A DNA stretch of 64,000 bases from Coccinella septempunctata (Eukaryota; Arthropoda; Insecta; Coleoptera; Coccinellidae). The stretch covers positions 597,501-661,500 of the forward strand of contig NC_058198.1 in the NCBI RefSeq assembly GCF_907165205.1. Direction: 5' to 3'. Below, piece by piece: positions 22,101 to 35,000 of the stretch (within the stretch, counting starts at the first letter, position 1; every line of letters starts with the position of its first letter). A program made the position numbers and the translations under genes. The notes beneath the pieces are model-generated. The model was not told the DNA's origin. It ran no database searches and worked only from the letters and a program-made list of their open reading frames with translations.

Positions 22101-25100
22101 ACAATTGACCGAACAATTATACATTATGAATTGAAAATAATGCGCAGTCAGAGCGAACAGCCGGTTAATAAGCAAGAAACGATGGCCCAAAGGTAAAATC
22201 AAGCACGCGATTTAAAAGATATTTGGAAAATTATATGTTGATAATCCCCGAGACATATTGATGATGGACTTGGATGAAGGTCTATTGCCTATTCATTACC
22301 GATCTCACATGTATCTTTATGTTTGTCAATGATATGATCCAGGTTTTGGTATTGATTGCAATTATCCCCTTCTTTGTGCCCCGTCTACGTATTGGGAATC
22401 TTCAGTGCCCAACAGATGATTTTTTGAAAAAAGTGACATACAAATAATTGGAATATTTTAATCATTTTCTGATTAAAATCAGATCAGTTTTTGTGCGATG
22501 TCTGTAGGTTGGTTTTATGATTTTTAACAAGTTGTTCTCACTTCACGTCAGTGCTTTTCTGATTTTCTTTCAATTTAATCATGGTTCAGTGGGTGAAGCT
22601 AATATTCTGTCTTAATAGTATGTCCAGAAAGTTTCAAATGATGCTGGATGTCCTTATTTCTATATTCAATCTATCTAATCCTAATCCAATCGATATTTTG
22701 TTGGAAATATCCATGGGTTCTATCGTAACAAGTGAATTTAATTCCCCCGCTGACGATGGAAATCGTTCTTTATCACAAAGAATCAACTTGGTAAGCGAGT
22801 TGATAATAAAACGGGTGGTCAAAGAGCATTAGATGAAAGTCGAATAAAAACCTAAATTTGAAAGCATGCAAATCCAGAACCCACCGGTGCATTTTATGTG
22901 AACTGTTTTACATAACGGCTAAATAAAATTAAATAAAGTACGTGGAAGCACAGGAGGGTTTTACCCTTGCGTTAAAAAGGATTCGATGCTTGGCGACTCC
23001 GAATAATTTATTTTATCACACCGCTTTTTCAATACAATGAATATAATGTATTAGTCGGGTCAGGACAATGTTTTTTCCTCTTATCTGATGGAAAACTATA
23101 ATTATATAGGGCTTATTCGAACTGTTAAAATTTTAGGTTGATAGTTTTTAATACAGGTATACGAATATTTCCAAAATTTGCAGTTATTTTCGCGAATTTA
23201 ACGATGCGAATAGGATTCTTATAATTTCCCTCATTTTTCGATACCTTACTTGCATAAATCAACCATGAAGTGGGGGTTTTCAACTTATGGAAGAATGATT
23301 GAATTTTTTTGACGAAGGACACGTTCTGGGGATTGATAAAATCCCTATTTTCAACGCTGTCACTCCCCATTTCCCATACTGAGTCCTTGCTGGACCGTAA
23401 CATTCCCTAGGGTCGAATATACTCGAAACGAAGTTAAGTTGTGTAACCTTCGAACGCTCAAAACTGCGAGAATCCGTTCTGACAATCTAAAAAAGAATGA
23501 AAATATTTATAAACAAATATTTCGAGCGATCAATCCAGCAGAATGATCGTTTGTGACTAGTGTCTGCAGTCCACTGCAATATCACACTGAAATAGTTTTT
23601 TCGAAATAATTATTTTGATATAAAATAAAGTTCCTCGAATATTTTTCCATAATTTCTATGTCGAAGGTATAATATGTGACAAAAAACGATGCAAATGTTA
23701 AATAAAGCTTCCAAAATCATCTAAGTATTCGAACTTTGACTTTCCTTGTTTTAGTTTTTTATGATAAAGTAACTAAGATAAAGAAAAGACCGAATATTGT
23801 CCTGATTCTTCTAAGATGTAAATGTGAATGGATGAGGGAAACGTGTATTTGTGATAGAAGATGACCATACTCTGTCCCTTCATTCTGAGATAAATCGCTT
23901 CCCTATTTATGTGCCCTTTGGAATAATGTACAGTCATCGGTGTTCTGAAAGAATGGGAAAATGTTTTATGCGAGGATTCTACTGAAAATTTATGTTTTCA
24001 TCCAGGAAAAGCTAATGAATTGATTTTATTTTCTGGATATTTTGTAGTTTGGTGATGGATTTCCGCGGAAATACGAATTGTTTTGGTTCATTCATCCAGT
24101 ACCTTTGACGTTTAAAACTGAGCACAATATTATTAATTAATAATTATTAATAAGCCTAAAGTTCTACCGTCGCGAGTATCATTATGGCAATGCATGTTCA
24201 GAGTTAGATTGAACGTATATATAATTTTCTTGTATTTCAATTTGAACCCAAAAAATAAGCTGTATGAAATATGATCTTTGTCTCAAATTCATCGACCTAA
24301 TCGTCGGTCTAAAAAAGGGTTTGTGAATTTTCAGTGTGCCGGAGTGAAATGATAATTATTCACACGAAATCCTATTATATATCTAGATTAGAAGGTGTAA
24401 GGAAATTGACATACAAAAATAGATAGCGGGGCGGTTAACATGTAGAATTGGATATTGTTACCGGTTTTATGTATACGGTCTTGGCAGGGGGCTACCTCCA
24501 TTCCTACTTACAACGCTGCTGAGAAGTTCAACAATAATTATCCAATGATTTACGTTTGTGTTCTGTTCATCCACTATTTAAATTGCTCAACTATACGGCT
24601 CGGTTATGATCTCCATTTCTTTTTCGTGAACCATTTATTTATTCGTTACGGGTTTATTTAACACGTTTTCAAGTATTGGAAAAGTATCGCATTAAAATTT
24701 CATGGGAATTGATGAATGATCAACTTTGTTTTGAACATAATTCATATTCTTACTAAGACGCATCAAGATTGGAAATTGAAATATTACCCATATTACCACA
24801 TAAAACATGTACACCGATAATAATGATTAAAAAATACTGGGTGTAACTACATGTTCCTATTTTTGTCACTTAGTATATCGTAGTATTTTTCGCGAGGAAT
24901 GTTTGAAAAGGAAAATCGTAGAAGAATTTCAAGAGTAGCCAGCAGTTCGTTCCCGAAAGGGAAGATTGCCCTATGTGGGAGATAAAAGTAGCCAAAGTTG
25001 GGAAAATACTGTACAAGTATCTTAATTAAGATAAATCAGTGAAGGGCCAGAACGGGCGAAGGGATACGTTATTGTGCCGGCTGGAGACTAGTGGCCATAC

Positions 25101-25365
25101 GTCATTTTAGCCACAATTCCATATTTCACGAGGACGATAGTGAGTTATTGATGAGAATGTATATGTATCACGCGCTTTCCCAGCCTTTCCTTCTCGCTCG
25201 ATCTGTTTTCTCCTTTGTCGTTGATACAGGATGGAATCCCCAAGGATCCTACAACAATTCCCAACTCTGCCCTATTCAAAAGTATAAAATTGACGAATTA
25301 CTTTTTTATCTGTAGGGATATCTGCATCGACGATATCCACCAAAGACTCTATACATTTATGATTC
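19150..25365. other. Gene-poor tract
   Basis: About 6 kb with no recognised gene. Frames of 60-92 codons occur (for example 21738-21944 and 23125-23403 on the minus strand), but lengths like these are expected by chance at this base composition. A run of TAAT-type homeodomain core words sits at about 24128-24155. It may be cis-regulatory DNA or intron of an unseen transcript. Confidence 0.4.
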
Positions 25366-25714
25366 GAAATATCCTACCAGTTTCTACGTACCTACTGATA
25401 AAATTCCATTCTTTTTATTGTAAAAACTTGAGACCATTTCGGCATAACCGTTCGGTCTTGCAGAAGTTTTAACTGACCCTATCTTTTGGGAATTTTTCAA
25501 AGGTCAATTTTCGAGTCTTTTTTCTTCCAGGAAAAATATCGTAGATCTGAATGTTATACATATCCTGAAAGATAAACTCTTCTAGTAATAAATCTGACAA
25601 TTTCATCCATTTCGGCACAACCGTTTGGTCTTGAAGATCTTTTTGGAAATATCCTACCAATTCCTACGTTCTGATGTAATTCGATATTATTTTTATTGCA
25701 AAAGCTTGAGACTG
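25366..25714. repeat. Diverged about 280-bp repeat (copy 1)
   Basis: GAAATATCCTACCA begins two similar blocks at 25366 and 25646, 280 bp apart. Each continues through TTTTTATTG and AACTTGAGAC-like words. Inside, CATTTCGGCAtAACCGTTcGGTCTTG (two variable bases) occurs near 25434 and again near 25610. The same family recurs at 27657-27889. It looks like an old tandem-organised or transposon-derived dispersed repeat. Confidence 0.7.
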
Positions 25715-26747
25715 ACCTCAGTGCTATATATTTCGAATCATATTCGTACTTGAGTTGAGGTATTCTGTTGAGTCTAGAATAATCCTTTGGCATCAGCAGA
25801 AAAAAAAACAATTACCCCTTCAGGAATTGCTTTTTGTTGTGGGGCGTGTATCTTCAAAAATAAGAGAATCTGAAACAGAAGAACAGTTTTCCATTATTGC
25901 CCTAAAAAATGTTGTTCGAAAATTGGACATTTCGTTCAGATTCGAAAAATCTATAATTTCTTATATCCGTTAGCTAAAAGATGTAGAAAAATATTGTTGG
26001 GATAGCTTTATACTCTTTACAGCCCATAAATGTTGCAATAACGTTTTGTGGGCGCCATATTTGACATCAAACTTGAATTATGGTTTATACTAGACATCCT
26101 AATGGAGGCCTTATTGGCGGTCTTCTCTGAGGTCTCGACAATGCTACCCATCATGTGTGTTAAATTACTAGGATATTCCTAGCTTAGTATACCTTAACTA
26201 TTTTGTATTATCCTTTTCGCACCTATCAGAAATCTCCCAGAAAACATCCCTTTTTCTGTCTCATGAATTGAAATTAAACAATTGGGTAATTTGCCTACAA
26301 CTCCTACTGGATGAATTTTCAAAGATGTTCGATTGAACTGTCATTAGTTCGTTTTGCGTTTTACCTTCAAGTCGAGTATTCATCCAGAAGCCCCTTCCTT
26401 TGCTAATGTCTATCTTTCTCTATGTCAACCCGCCTTCAAATCAACTAACAAAACATTAAATCTAGTGTGAAATACCAGGAATCCCACTATACAACTTCTT
26501 CTTCGTTTTTTGGAACAGACATAAACACGCTATCATCTATCATCCGTAAAAAATTGTCAAAGGATAGAAAGGTGCTATTTTCTAATGAAATGATAGGGAA
26601 CCATCGAATGCCTTTAAGGATTTAGGTACCCACAAAAATGTCCAGATAATGATTCGTTATTAGTTTACTATTAATTTTAAGAGGTTCCGAAATTACATAT
26701 AATTTCCCAAATTCTTAATTGCTATATTCTCAGAAATACCTAGACCC

Positions 26748-27182
26748 ATGTCAAAAGGTAGTTATACCGTGTTATTAAAGTGTCACAGAATCATAAAAAC
26801 TTTCTTACAATATAAAAAAACGTTCTTAGAGACTGACAAGCTTTATCACTCGACATTGAATAAATCAAACTTCTGGCCATTTTCTGATACAGTTCATCAA
26901 AAAACGGAAATTATCGATCTTATAAAAAAAATTTGTCGCGAAAGTGAAAAGGGCTATGGAATTCTGGAGGTTTACCTTTATGATTGTTATATAAGCTATA
27001 TGTTTGAAGGAAAACTAGGTGTTTTGAAACTTATTCTTATCTCAAGGAGGAAATCAAATCATTCTTCGATATTCGTGAAAATATTTCTCTCATGGCCCTC
27101 ACTGGAACCGCCCTTGTGTTATTGGCCATTAAAGTATTCTAATCAGGAAATCCGCTGCAATCAAATTCAACGTAGGTTTTAA
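26748..27182 (+). CDS. Unassigned 144-codon ORF
   Basis: An open frame starting MSKGSYTVLLKCHRIIKTF with a mixed hydrophobic/basic composition and no motif I recognise. No signal peptide is clear. At this AT content, one frame of this length in 64 kb is not strongly improbable, so it may be spurious. It lies between two copies of the dispersed repeat, which would also fit a decayed element. No function is proposed. Confidence 0.15.
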   Translation: MSKGSYTVLLKCHRIIKTFLQYKKTFLETDKLYHSTLNKSNFWPFSDTVHQKTEIIDLIKKICRESEKGYGILEVYLYDCYISYMFEGKLGVLKLILISRRKSNHSSIFVKIFLSWPSLEPPLCYWPLKYSNQEIRCNQIQRRF

Positions 27183-27656
27183 ATTCATTTCTTTTTAGAC
27201 TAAAATCCATCTTGTCTATGTGGAAATAATGAAAGCCCTATTTTTGAGCCAGATCACGGCAAGGAGTATGAGGACTTGGTCGGTCGGTCTTCATAAAGAA
27301 ACTCATGTAAATAATGAGACCCTGCGACTTACAACGGGGGGCAACCGAGACTTTCAGCAGGAGGGCGTATTCATTTCCAATCACCACTGGATACTGACTG
27401 AATCTGTTTTAATTTCTCATGAAGAAATATTGTTTTGGACCTACAACTAATGACAGATTTCATTATGGATAATTCAATTTGTATTTATTCTCCTGAGATC
27501 AATTTGTGATTATTCCGAAATTTCGTGTGCCCCCATTCGAAATTTCCAAGAATGTTTTTTCATGGGCGATTATGACCTAATTGATCCTCAGTTCGTTGTC
27601 TCAGTTACTGAATTCTTCTGATCCAGCCTACTTCCAAAACTGTTTTATTGGTTGGG

Positions 27657-27889
27657 CAACTCTTCTAGTAACAAACCACGAATTTTCATCGAGCTCAGTG
27701 CAACCGTTTGTTCTTGACGATTTTTTAACTGACCCCATCTCTTTGGTCAACTTTCGAGTCGTTTTTCTTCCAAGAAAATCATCCAGATCCAAATGTTATA
27801 CATATTCTAAAGGAGCAACTCTTCTAGTTATAGATCTCGAAGTTTCATCGTGCTCGGTTGAACCGTTTGGTCTTGACGGTTTGACAAGG
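27657..27889. repeat. Diverged dispersed repeat (copy 2)
   Basis: Two successive units sharing CAACTCTTCTAGT, then TTTCATCG and an AACCGTTTG-TCTTGACG core. They match 25466-25636 closely (TTTTAACTGACCC, TTTCGAGTC, ATGTTATACATAT). The separation of the cores here is about 155 bp against about 176 bp in copy 1, so the copies differ by indels. Confidence 0.65.
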
Positions 27890-30800
27890 ACAATTTTCGA
27901 GTATCATGAACATCTAATTTACACCCAGGGTCGTTAAAATTTTTAATAGTGAAGGTCATAAAGACGCAACGTAAGCGGGTTAATCAAAAACGATAATTTC
28001 AATGCCTTCAACGAAACCATTCGTTTGTATAGTCGGGGTTGCTATAGGGGTTATTATTCAATTCGTAATTAGCGACATGGCTTATGTTGAACCACTTCAA
28101 TGGTAATTGTTGACAAGCCGAAATACCGATATTATCTGAGTTATTTATTGCCGTTGAGGTAATTATTTTTCTACCGGTGAAATAAATAGCGACACAAGCG
28201 TGTCTTCCTGCTTGAAGCTAAATGTTTTATCGGACAAATCTCCGGTCATACAACTTCACTACTTTGCGATAGGGGAAACATGACATGAAATAGCTATTTC
28301 ACGAATGTGGTAACGATTCAGGATCTAATGGGATCTTTCATCGAAGTATTTTAATCAGAAAATCATAAAACGTATTTCGAATTTGTTTCGCTGTCACATT
28401 ACTGTCAGATATTAATTCGGAATGAAGAAATTTTCGATTGTCCTCAAATGTTCAACTTTGTTTGTCATTTTATAATATTCGACAATTAAAGAGATATATT
28501 TTGCTATAACCATCACTTTTCAAGTTATGCGTTAGGTGGCTTGCATTCTCCTAGGATTACAACCGCACAACTCTAGAATTCTATGTCAACAGTTGGTGTG
28601 ATAAATGGTGCAATATTTTACTGGGAGACACAGGACTTTAGCGGAGATGATATCTCGTTCTTCCGCTGTAGTTTCTGCCTTACCTCAGACTTTCAGTTAT
28701 TTATTCGACCGTTGCAACTTATTCTATAATTTATATTGATACAGCGTGGTCTCTCCTAACCCATGCTTTATAACTAAACACAAATTAACGCCCAAAACGC
28801 AATGAATCGCTCTGCAAACTTGGAGTCAATTTATGCAAGTTTTGGTTCATTATTTTCAATAATCAATCATGGGGCATGCAAAAGAAATGATAATCCTAAC
28901 TGATATTTTCACAGTATTACTTTTTCTGGATTCAATGTCTCCCAGATTTTCACTTTGACCTGCTCCTTTTGAATGTATATTATAAATAATAATGATTCAT
29001 CTTAATTTTGGTTTAGATTATGGCGAATTGCAAAGATTTTTTTTATACAATTTCGATTTGTATTGGTTGAAATTTTTGAGGTTTTGGAAGAATCCAGCTC
29101 AGGTTGAGCTCTGTAGCGTTTTTGATACTGTAATCAGAGAAAATAACAACCTCCATAGACATACCTGAAGTTTGCAGCGACCTATGAATGCAATTTATTT
29201 TGGTCTCAGAATATTAATAGCGTGATCGGATATATGTTACGTAGTTTAGCATGCTCAGATGCCATCTCTTGATAAGGCTAATTGGTTCCTATACGCCTGA
29301 CTTCATGTGCTCGGTACAACATGAAACAGGTCCTTTGCTAGATATTGATATTCTATTAATCTACAGCCTAGAGACACTCTAGATATGTAGAACTCGTTAA
29401 AAATCCACCTTCAAAATTGTGATTTTCCAGTTTGGAGTTTCTCTTGGCGAAATTGTGGAAATAAAAGCGTACGATGAAATAAAATACCCTTTCGATCTCG
29501 TGAATCCATCTTGATAAAGTTTATTCATGGATTGCGTGTACATCTCACAAGATTGGTCACTGCCTACCTACCCATCGCTATTTGTTACGATGTCTTTGTG
29601 GGAAAGGATGGACAAACCCATGAGTGATGATTATTGAAATAATCCTGAAAATGATCCTTGCTTCCATTGCTAAGTATGGGAACAGAATCCGCATTGTCGG
29701 TAGTAGTGTATCATGGCACAAAATAATAATAGATTATTTACAGTATCTGCAGGATAATTAATATGTAAACGCGTATGCGTTAAATTTGCAAATCGTTCGC
29801 AATTTGACACGAAACCATTCACGTTTTGGTGAATGGAAATTTCTGATTTAAAATGTAGAACCAAATAAGTAGGTTGTAGAAAAATTTGCAAACTAAATTG
29901 CCCACGAAACTGTATTATTAATAACATATAATTGATTCTTCCAATACATCGTGTCGGCCGAATCCGATGCATATTTATTCGGAAATTCGGAAAGGTTTAA
30001 TGTATGCTCTTGGTATATCACATAGCCACTGAATGCAACCGATTTTTTTTTTCTAACTTGAATATCGGTAGTCATTACAGTTCATCACCAGAAACAAATA
30101 CTATTATTCATTTTTGGATCCATCCATGTTTTTCATCACAAACATCTTTTAAATACCGACCCTTCTTTGCAGAATCGATTTCGATGTTTTCAAAGCCAAA
30201 TAATCTCCTAAATATCCAATTGAACAAGAGACAATAGTTTCATCCTTTAACCAAACTTCTCATGTAGTTTTCACCCAATAATTGCATAGTGACATTGGAA
30301 AAAATCTGGTGTTGCAACAACTTATTGGGATATATGTCTTTTTATCTTATTTTGGCTGCAACAAATCTGTTCAATTCTTTGTTGCTGTATGGTCGTTTTC
30401 ATTTTCAAAAAAATTTCCTATAAGAATTGACAAAGTTGAGTTGTTGGGGTAGGTGTGTTTTCAAAACGTCGATTTCATATTGATCTAGAGCCCAATCAGC
30501 AGACTCTCACTATGCTGATTATCTTCAATTTGCTTTTTAAGATGTATTTTTCAAAACTCACCTGTCGTGTTGTTTCTTTGTGAAACCTCAAAAGATTTCA
30601 ATTGTTCTATTTTATATGCTGAACAGTTTTTGAGACTTTGTATATACCTATTCCTCTTATTTTCATGTCCCCTTTAGACTTTGGTTCGCATATTATCATT
30701 TTCTAATGCCATACATTTTTTTAAACGATTAAAATATATTGCCAAAAACTGTTTCTGATAGAATACTTTTCTTTGTTAGCACAGTTTGAATACAGTACTT

Positions 30801-32032
30801 CCCAGGGATGATTTCCTTTTCCTATCACCAATATCATTGTTTAATTGACTTTGTAGGTACAATACCAATACCATTTTGAAAACCTATCGATATGGGTATA
30901 TAAGCTATTAGAATTTCTTGCATTATATAGTAATTATGGAACAGCTCCTTTAGAAATGGCAATCGAATAGCTAATTTGTTTCGTTCTTGGAGAGTAGGAT
31001 TGATTGAGCTACAGCGGAACAGAGCGTTATCGATTCAGCTACTTCATACTTGGGGTTTTCTCTCACAGATGTTGCTGCAATTCAGTATCTTGTGTGAGCC
31101 CTGTTTAGACAATTCGAATTTCTACTTGAATTAGACGAAATTTCGAAAGATTTGTTTGGCAGGAAAGTGAAAAGATGGGATGACTGTTCAGAAAAATTCA
31201 GGGACTGCTTGGCTATTGAAATAGTTATCAAGTCCAGTCCTAAGTAGGGAAGGATTCGGAAATAAACTAGGAAAATACGACAGCTATAAGTTTAATAGAG
31301 CCCAAAGGCTATACATACGGATTACTGTACATTGGATATGCAATAACAAATAACATCGACAGTTAAGAGATCTCTATTTTTTACAGTTCCCAACTCTTTA
31401 AGTAACTGGTTAAATTTGGTATAACAAATTTTTAATTTATATATGGGGGAAATCGAGAGTGATCTTCGTATACATATTCTGGGTAATGAGGGTCAAAGTT
31501 CCTTATTTAGATCTTAAATATATTGTTTTATTTACAACTATACATTAATAGGCAAGATAGATTTATTCACAAAGTTATTGCACATTGAATATACATAACT
31601 GTATAACTCCATATAGTATTCAGTTCGATTATTGAGTTTACAAGCAACATTTTCTTCGAAGATTAACAATATGCTTTACTTCAGTCAAGCATAAATAATA
31701 TTCAGAAGCACATAGTCGATGGAGTACTTATAAAAATGAGCAAGTTCTTTGATGTTTTGACAGTAATACGAAAGATCATCTAGCTACATATATTGAACAT
31801 ATCATTTTTATGTACAGTGAGTATTTTCATGACTGGCTACTATACACTGAGAGTTTCACTGGAAACATATATTAAACGATCTTTTTACAAGCGAAATAAA
31901 TAAGGTAGAAACTGACTTTGAAAATAAAAAAATATCTATATATAATCACATTCAAGAAATAAATTTCAAATACTAATCATTAAATCACCACCACAAAGGA
32001 ACAGCTCTCATATTAAGAAAGTTCGTTCGAGG
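27890..32032. other. Gene-poor tract and 3' flank of the disco-type gene
   Basis: No recognised gene. The last 500-1000 bp should be the 3' UTR of the minus-strand zinc-finger gene. Frames in 29670-30237 are short and overlap on both strands, so I do not accept them. Confidence 0.4.
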
Positions 32033-35000
32033 TCACGAGGGTTCGATGATTTTTCTACTAGAATTCGTGTGGAAGGATTCGTTTTCAGAGTGGATGTTCC
32101 TCCTCGTCCTCGACATGAAGACTTTTGGACAGTTGGCAACGGTACATTTGAACATGTCCGATAGGTGGTTTTTCTCGCAATGGTCCTTCAGTTGGGCCGT
32201 TGTACTGAACGTCATCCGACATATTCGGCAAGGAAGCTTCCCATCTTTATCGGCCGTCGGCAGGTCTTCCTCAACGCAATGTACGTACTTGCTCGGAGAC
32301 GAATTTGGTGGCGGTGAACCGGACAAGGGTGAGCTGGGACTTGAGGAACGTTCCTTCTTCGATAGGTTACCGTTGAAGGGAGGAAAATGACTGAAGTTGC
32401 CTAGGTGGAAGGGAAGCCCTCCCAGCGGAGGCAGTAATAGGGGAGATGGGGGAATACGATCTCCATTCAACATGAGTTGATCTAAAGTTGGCGGCGCAAG
32501 GTGATGATTCTTCAAGGCCTCCTCCGCATACAGTCGGCTCAGAAAATCTCCATGTAGCGCCGGATTACCTGAAATGGAAGCAAATGGAGATTTTTCTAAT
32601 AGAGAACTCGCCGGATTATCAGAAGTTGTCGACAAGAGTTTTCTGTGTAAATTCAGATTTGCACTATGCCTGTCCCTACTTCTTTTCGAAGGGAATGCTG
32701 CGTTGCAACCGTCTACGTTGCATTTGTGCATCAATTTCAAATGAACATTTTGATAATGCGTTTTGACTCCGAAATGGTTCTGAAATATTTTTCCACAAGC
32801 TGTGCATCGCCTTGGATTTTCTTTATCTATCGGTACGTCCATTGTACTTATGAATTGTCCATTGTCAAAATGTCCAAAAAATTGATTTTGACTATTCTCA
32901 TCCGCCGACTCATTACCGTTTGAGCTTCCAGCCGAAGAGGTCTGAGAACGTGCTGGGCTTGGTGGTCCACCTCCCATCATGAATCCCAGAGGTGGAAATT
33001 GGGAACCTTGACCAGTCAAACCCATGTGGAGACTTCTGCTCATAAAGTCCCCGAAATGTCCATGGGACAAACTCTCTAAATGCCGCAGTGCGTTGGAGGA
33101 GTCGAAGGATTCGTCGCTTTTGTTACTCTCAACGGAACTAGCTGGTCTTTCTCTTTCTCCATCGTAATTGTAGTCGGTCTGTTCTGCCTCCGTGACAGGC
33201 TTTTCCCTCCTCGTCTTATCTATGGAGTAGAGAGGAGCAATGCTTGTTTTAATCTCGTTGGCTACACTCTTCTCAGGTTCGTTGGCGTTCTCGTCCGCCG
33301 ATCTCTTTTCTAAATTCAACGGCGATAACCTCTCTTCTTCTTCGTTCTTCCCCTGTTCAGTCACAGCCATTTCATTTTCACTTTTCTCGACGTCGTTACT
33401 CAGTTTAGTCTTACTCGAAATTCTGTCTGAAAACACATCACTAGTCGAATCACCGTCACTAGCTGTATCCTCCATCATTATGGGAACGGCACATCTGGTC
33501 GGATTTTGGCTTTTGCGTTTTCTTTTACTTGTTTGTACTTGAGCTTCATCTTTAACACTGACGTTGTCCGTTACACTAATCGAATCGTCGTTGCTGTCGA
33601 CGTTATCAGTCATTTCTTCGTCAACATCTGACACTGACGTTTTCGGTCTTTTCGATGGTATGCTGAAATCTTCCGGCTGATCGGATATTTCACTGTTCGA
33701 TGCTTCGTTCTTCTCACGGTCGTCTTCGTCCACGCCACCGACAACGACGATGCCATCGTCATCCTCGTCGTCTTCCTCCATGTGCTGCTGCCTGTCGCTG
33801 TTACTGGCAGTGAGCGGTAAAGGATCACATTCGTTTAGGAGATTTTTCTGTTCTTCCATCCGTTGCATACTCAGATCGAGAGACTGTTTGAACTCCATCG
33901 CTAAGGCTGAGTGGTGCCTCAGATCGCCGGTTGGATTGATCAGAGGGAACGGGCCGAAGGGATTCAGCGGGTTCAGAGCGGCTGCCGCAGGAAGGCCAAG
34001 GCTGGTCTGCGGCGGGATCAGTATAGGGTGGGATTGCGCGCTGCGTCCGTCATGTGGTGATATCTTTCGACGTAGGTGAGGCGAATGAAGCTTTGGATTC
34101 GGATTTGCACTGTGTCTATTGCGAGATCTTCTCGAACTGAACATCATGTTGCATCCCTCGACGGTGCATTTGTGCATTTCACGCAAATGGACTGCCGAAA
34201 AATGAATCTTCAATGCACCTTTGTCGCAAAATGTCTTCAAACATACGTTGCATTGCACGCGTTTCTTCCCAGTCGCGGGGTTTATGAACTGCGTCCCCAA
34301 ATTCAAGGGAAGACTAGGCGAAGTCCACTGCCTCTTCGTCGGGGTTGATAACTTCCTTCCAGGTACTACGCGGGACGACAATTGACCGTCTTTCGAAGAA
34401 TCCCTATCCCTGCTGAGGTTCAGAGCGCTGTGGGAATTCTCATCTTTATCGTCATCCTCCTCACTGTTCGTATTTCCGCTGATCAAATCGGAATTCGACG
34501 GCGATTTGCTTCCAGTCGAAAGTCTGGCAGACATCAGACTAGGAAATGAGGATGCCACCAAACTTGCTGCCAGGGGATTCACAGCAGCGGCCATAGCCAC
34601 GTGACTCAAGGTAGACGTGGGAGGTGGGGGAGGAGGTAGACAAGTTGGAAGAGAAGTAGACATCGTAAGATTCAAACCCATGTTCTCACTTTCGTTGGTC
34701 CTTCGTCGATTCAAATCCGGGCTGACCCTGTTCGAGAAATTCGCCAGGCCCGCGCCTAGTTTTCGAAAATCGAAAGGTTGCATATTCTGAAGACGATTCA
34801 GTGGAGATGTATTCATGGGGCTGTTGTTGATACTTCTTGGAGGGGACAGAGATGGCAGGGGCCCGTTCGACGATGGCATTTTCAGAAAGGGGAGCGGATA
34901 CTTTTGATGCGGAGACATCGTTGGCATTCGAGACAGGTGAAAAGCCGAAGGGGGTAATACTGGTGGTGAATGTCGGCGATTCGGGGACATCACCCGACGA

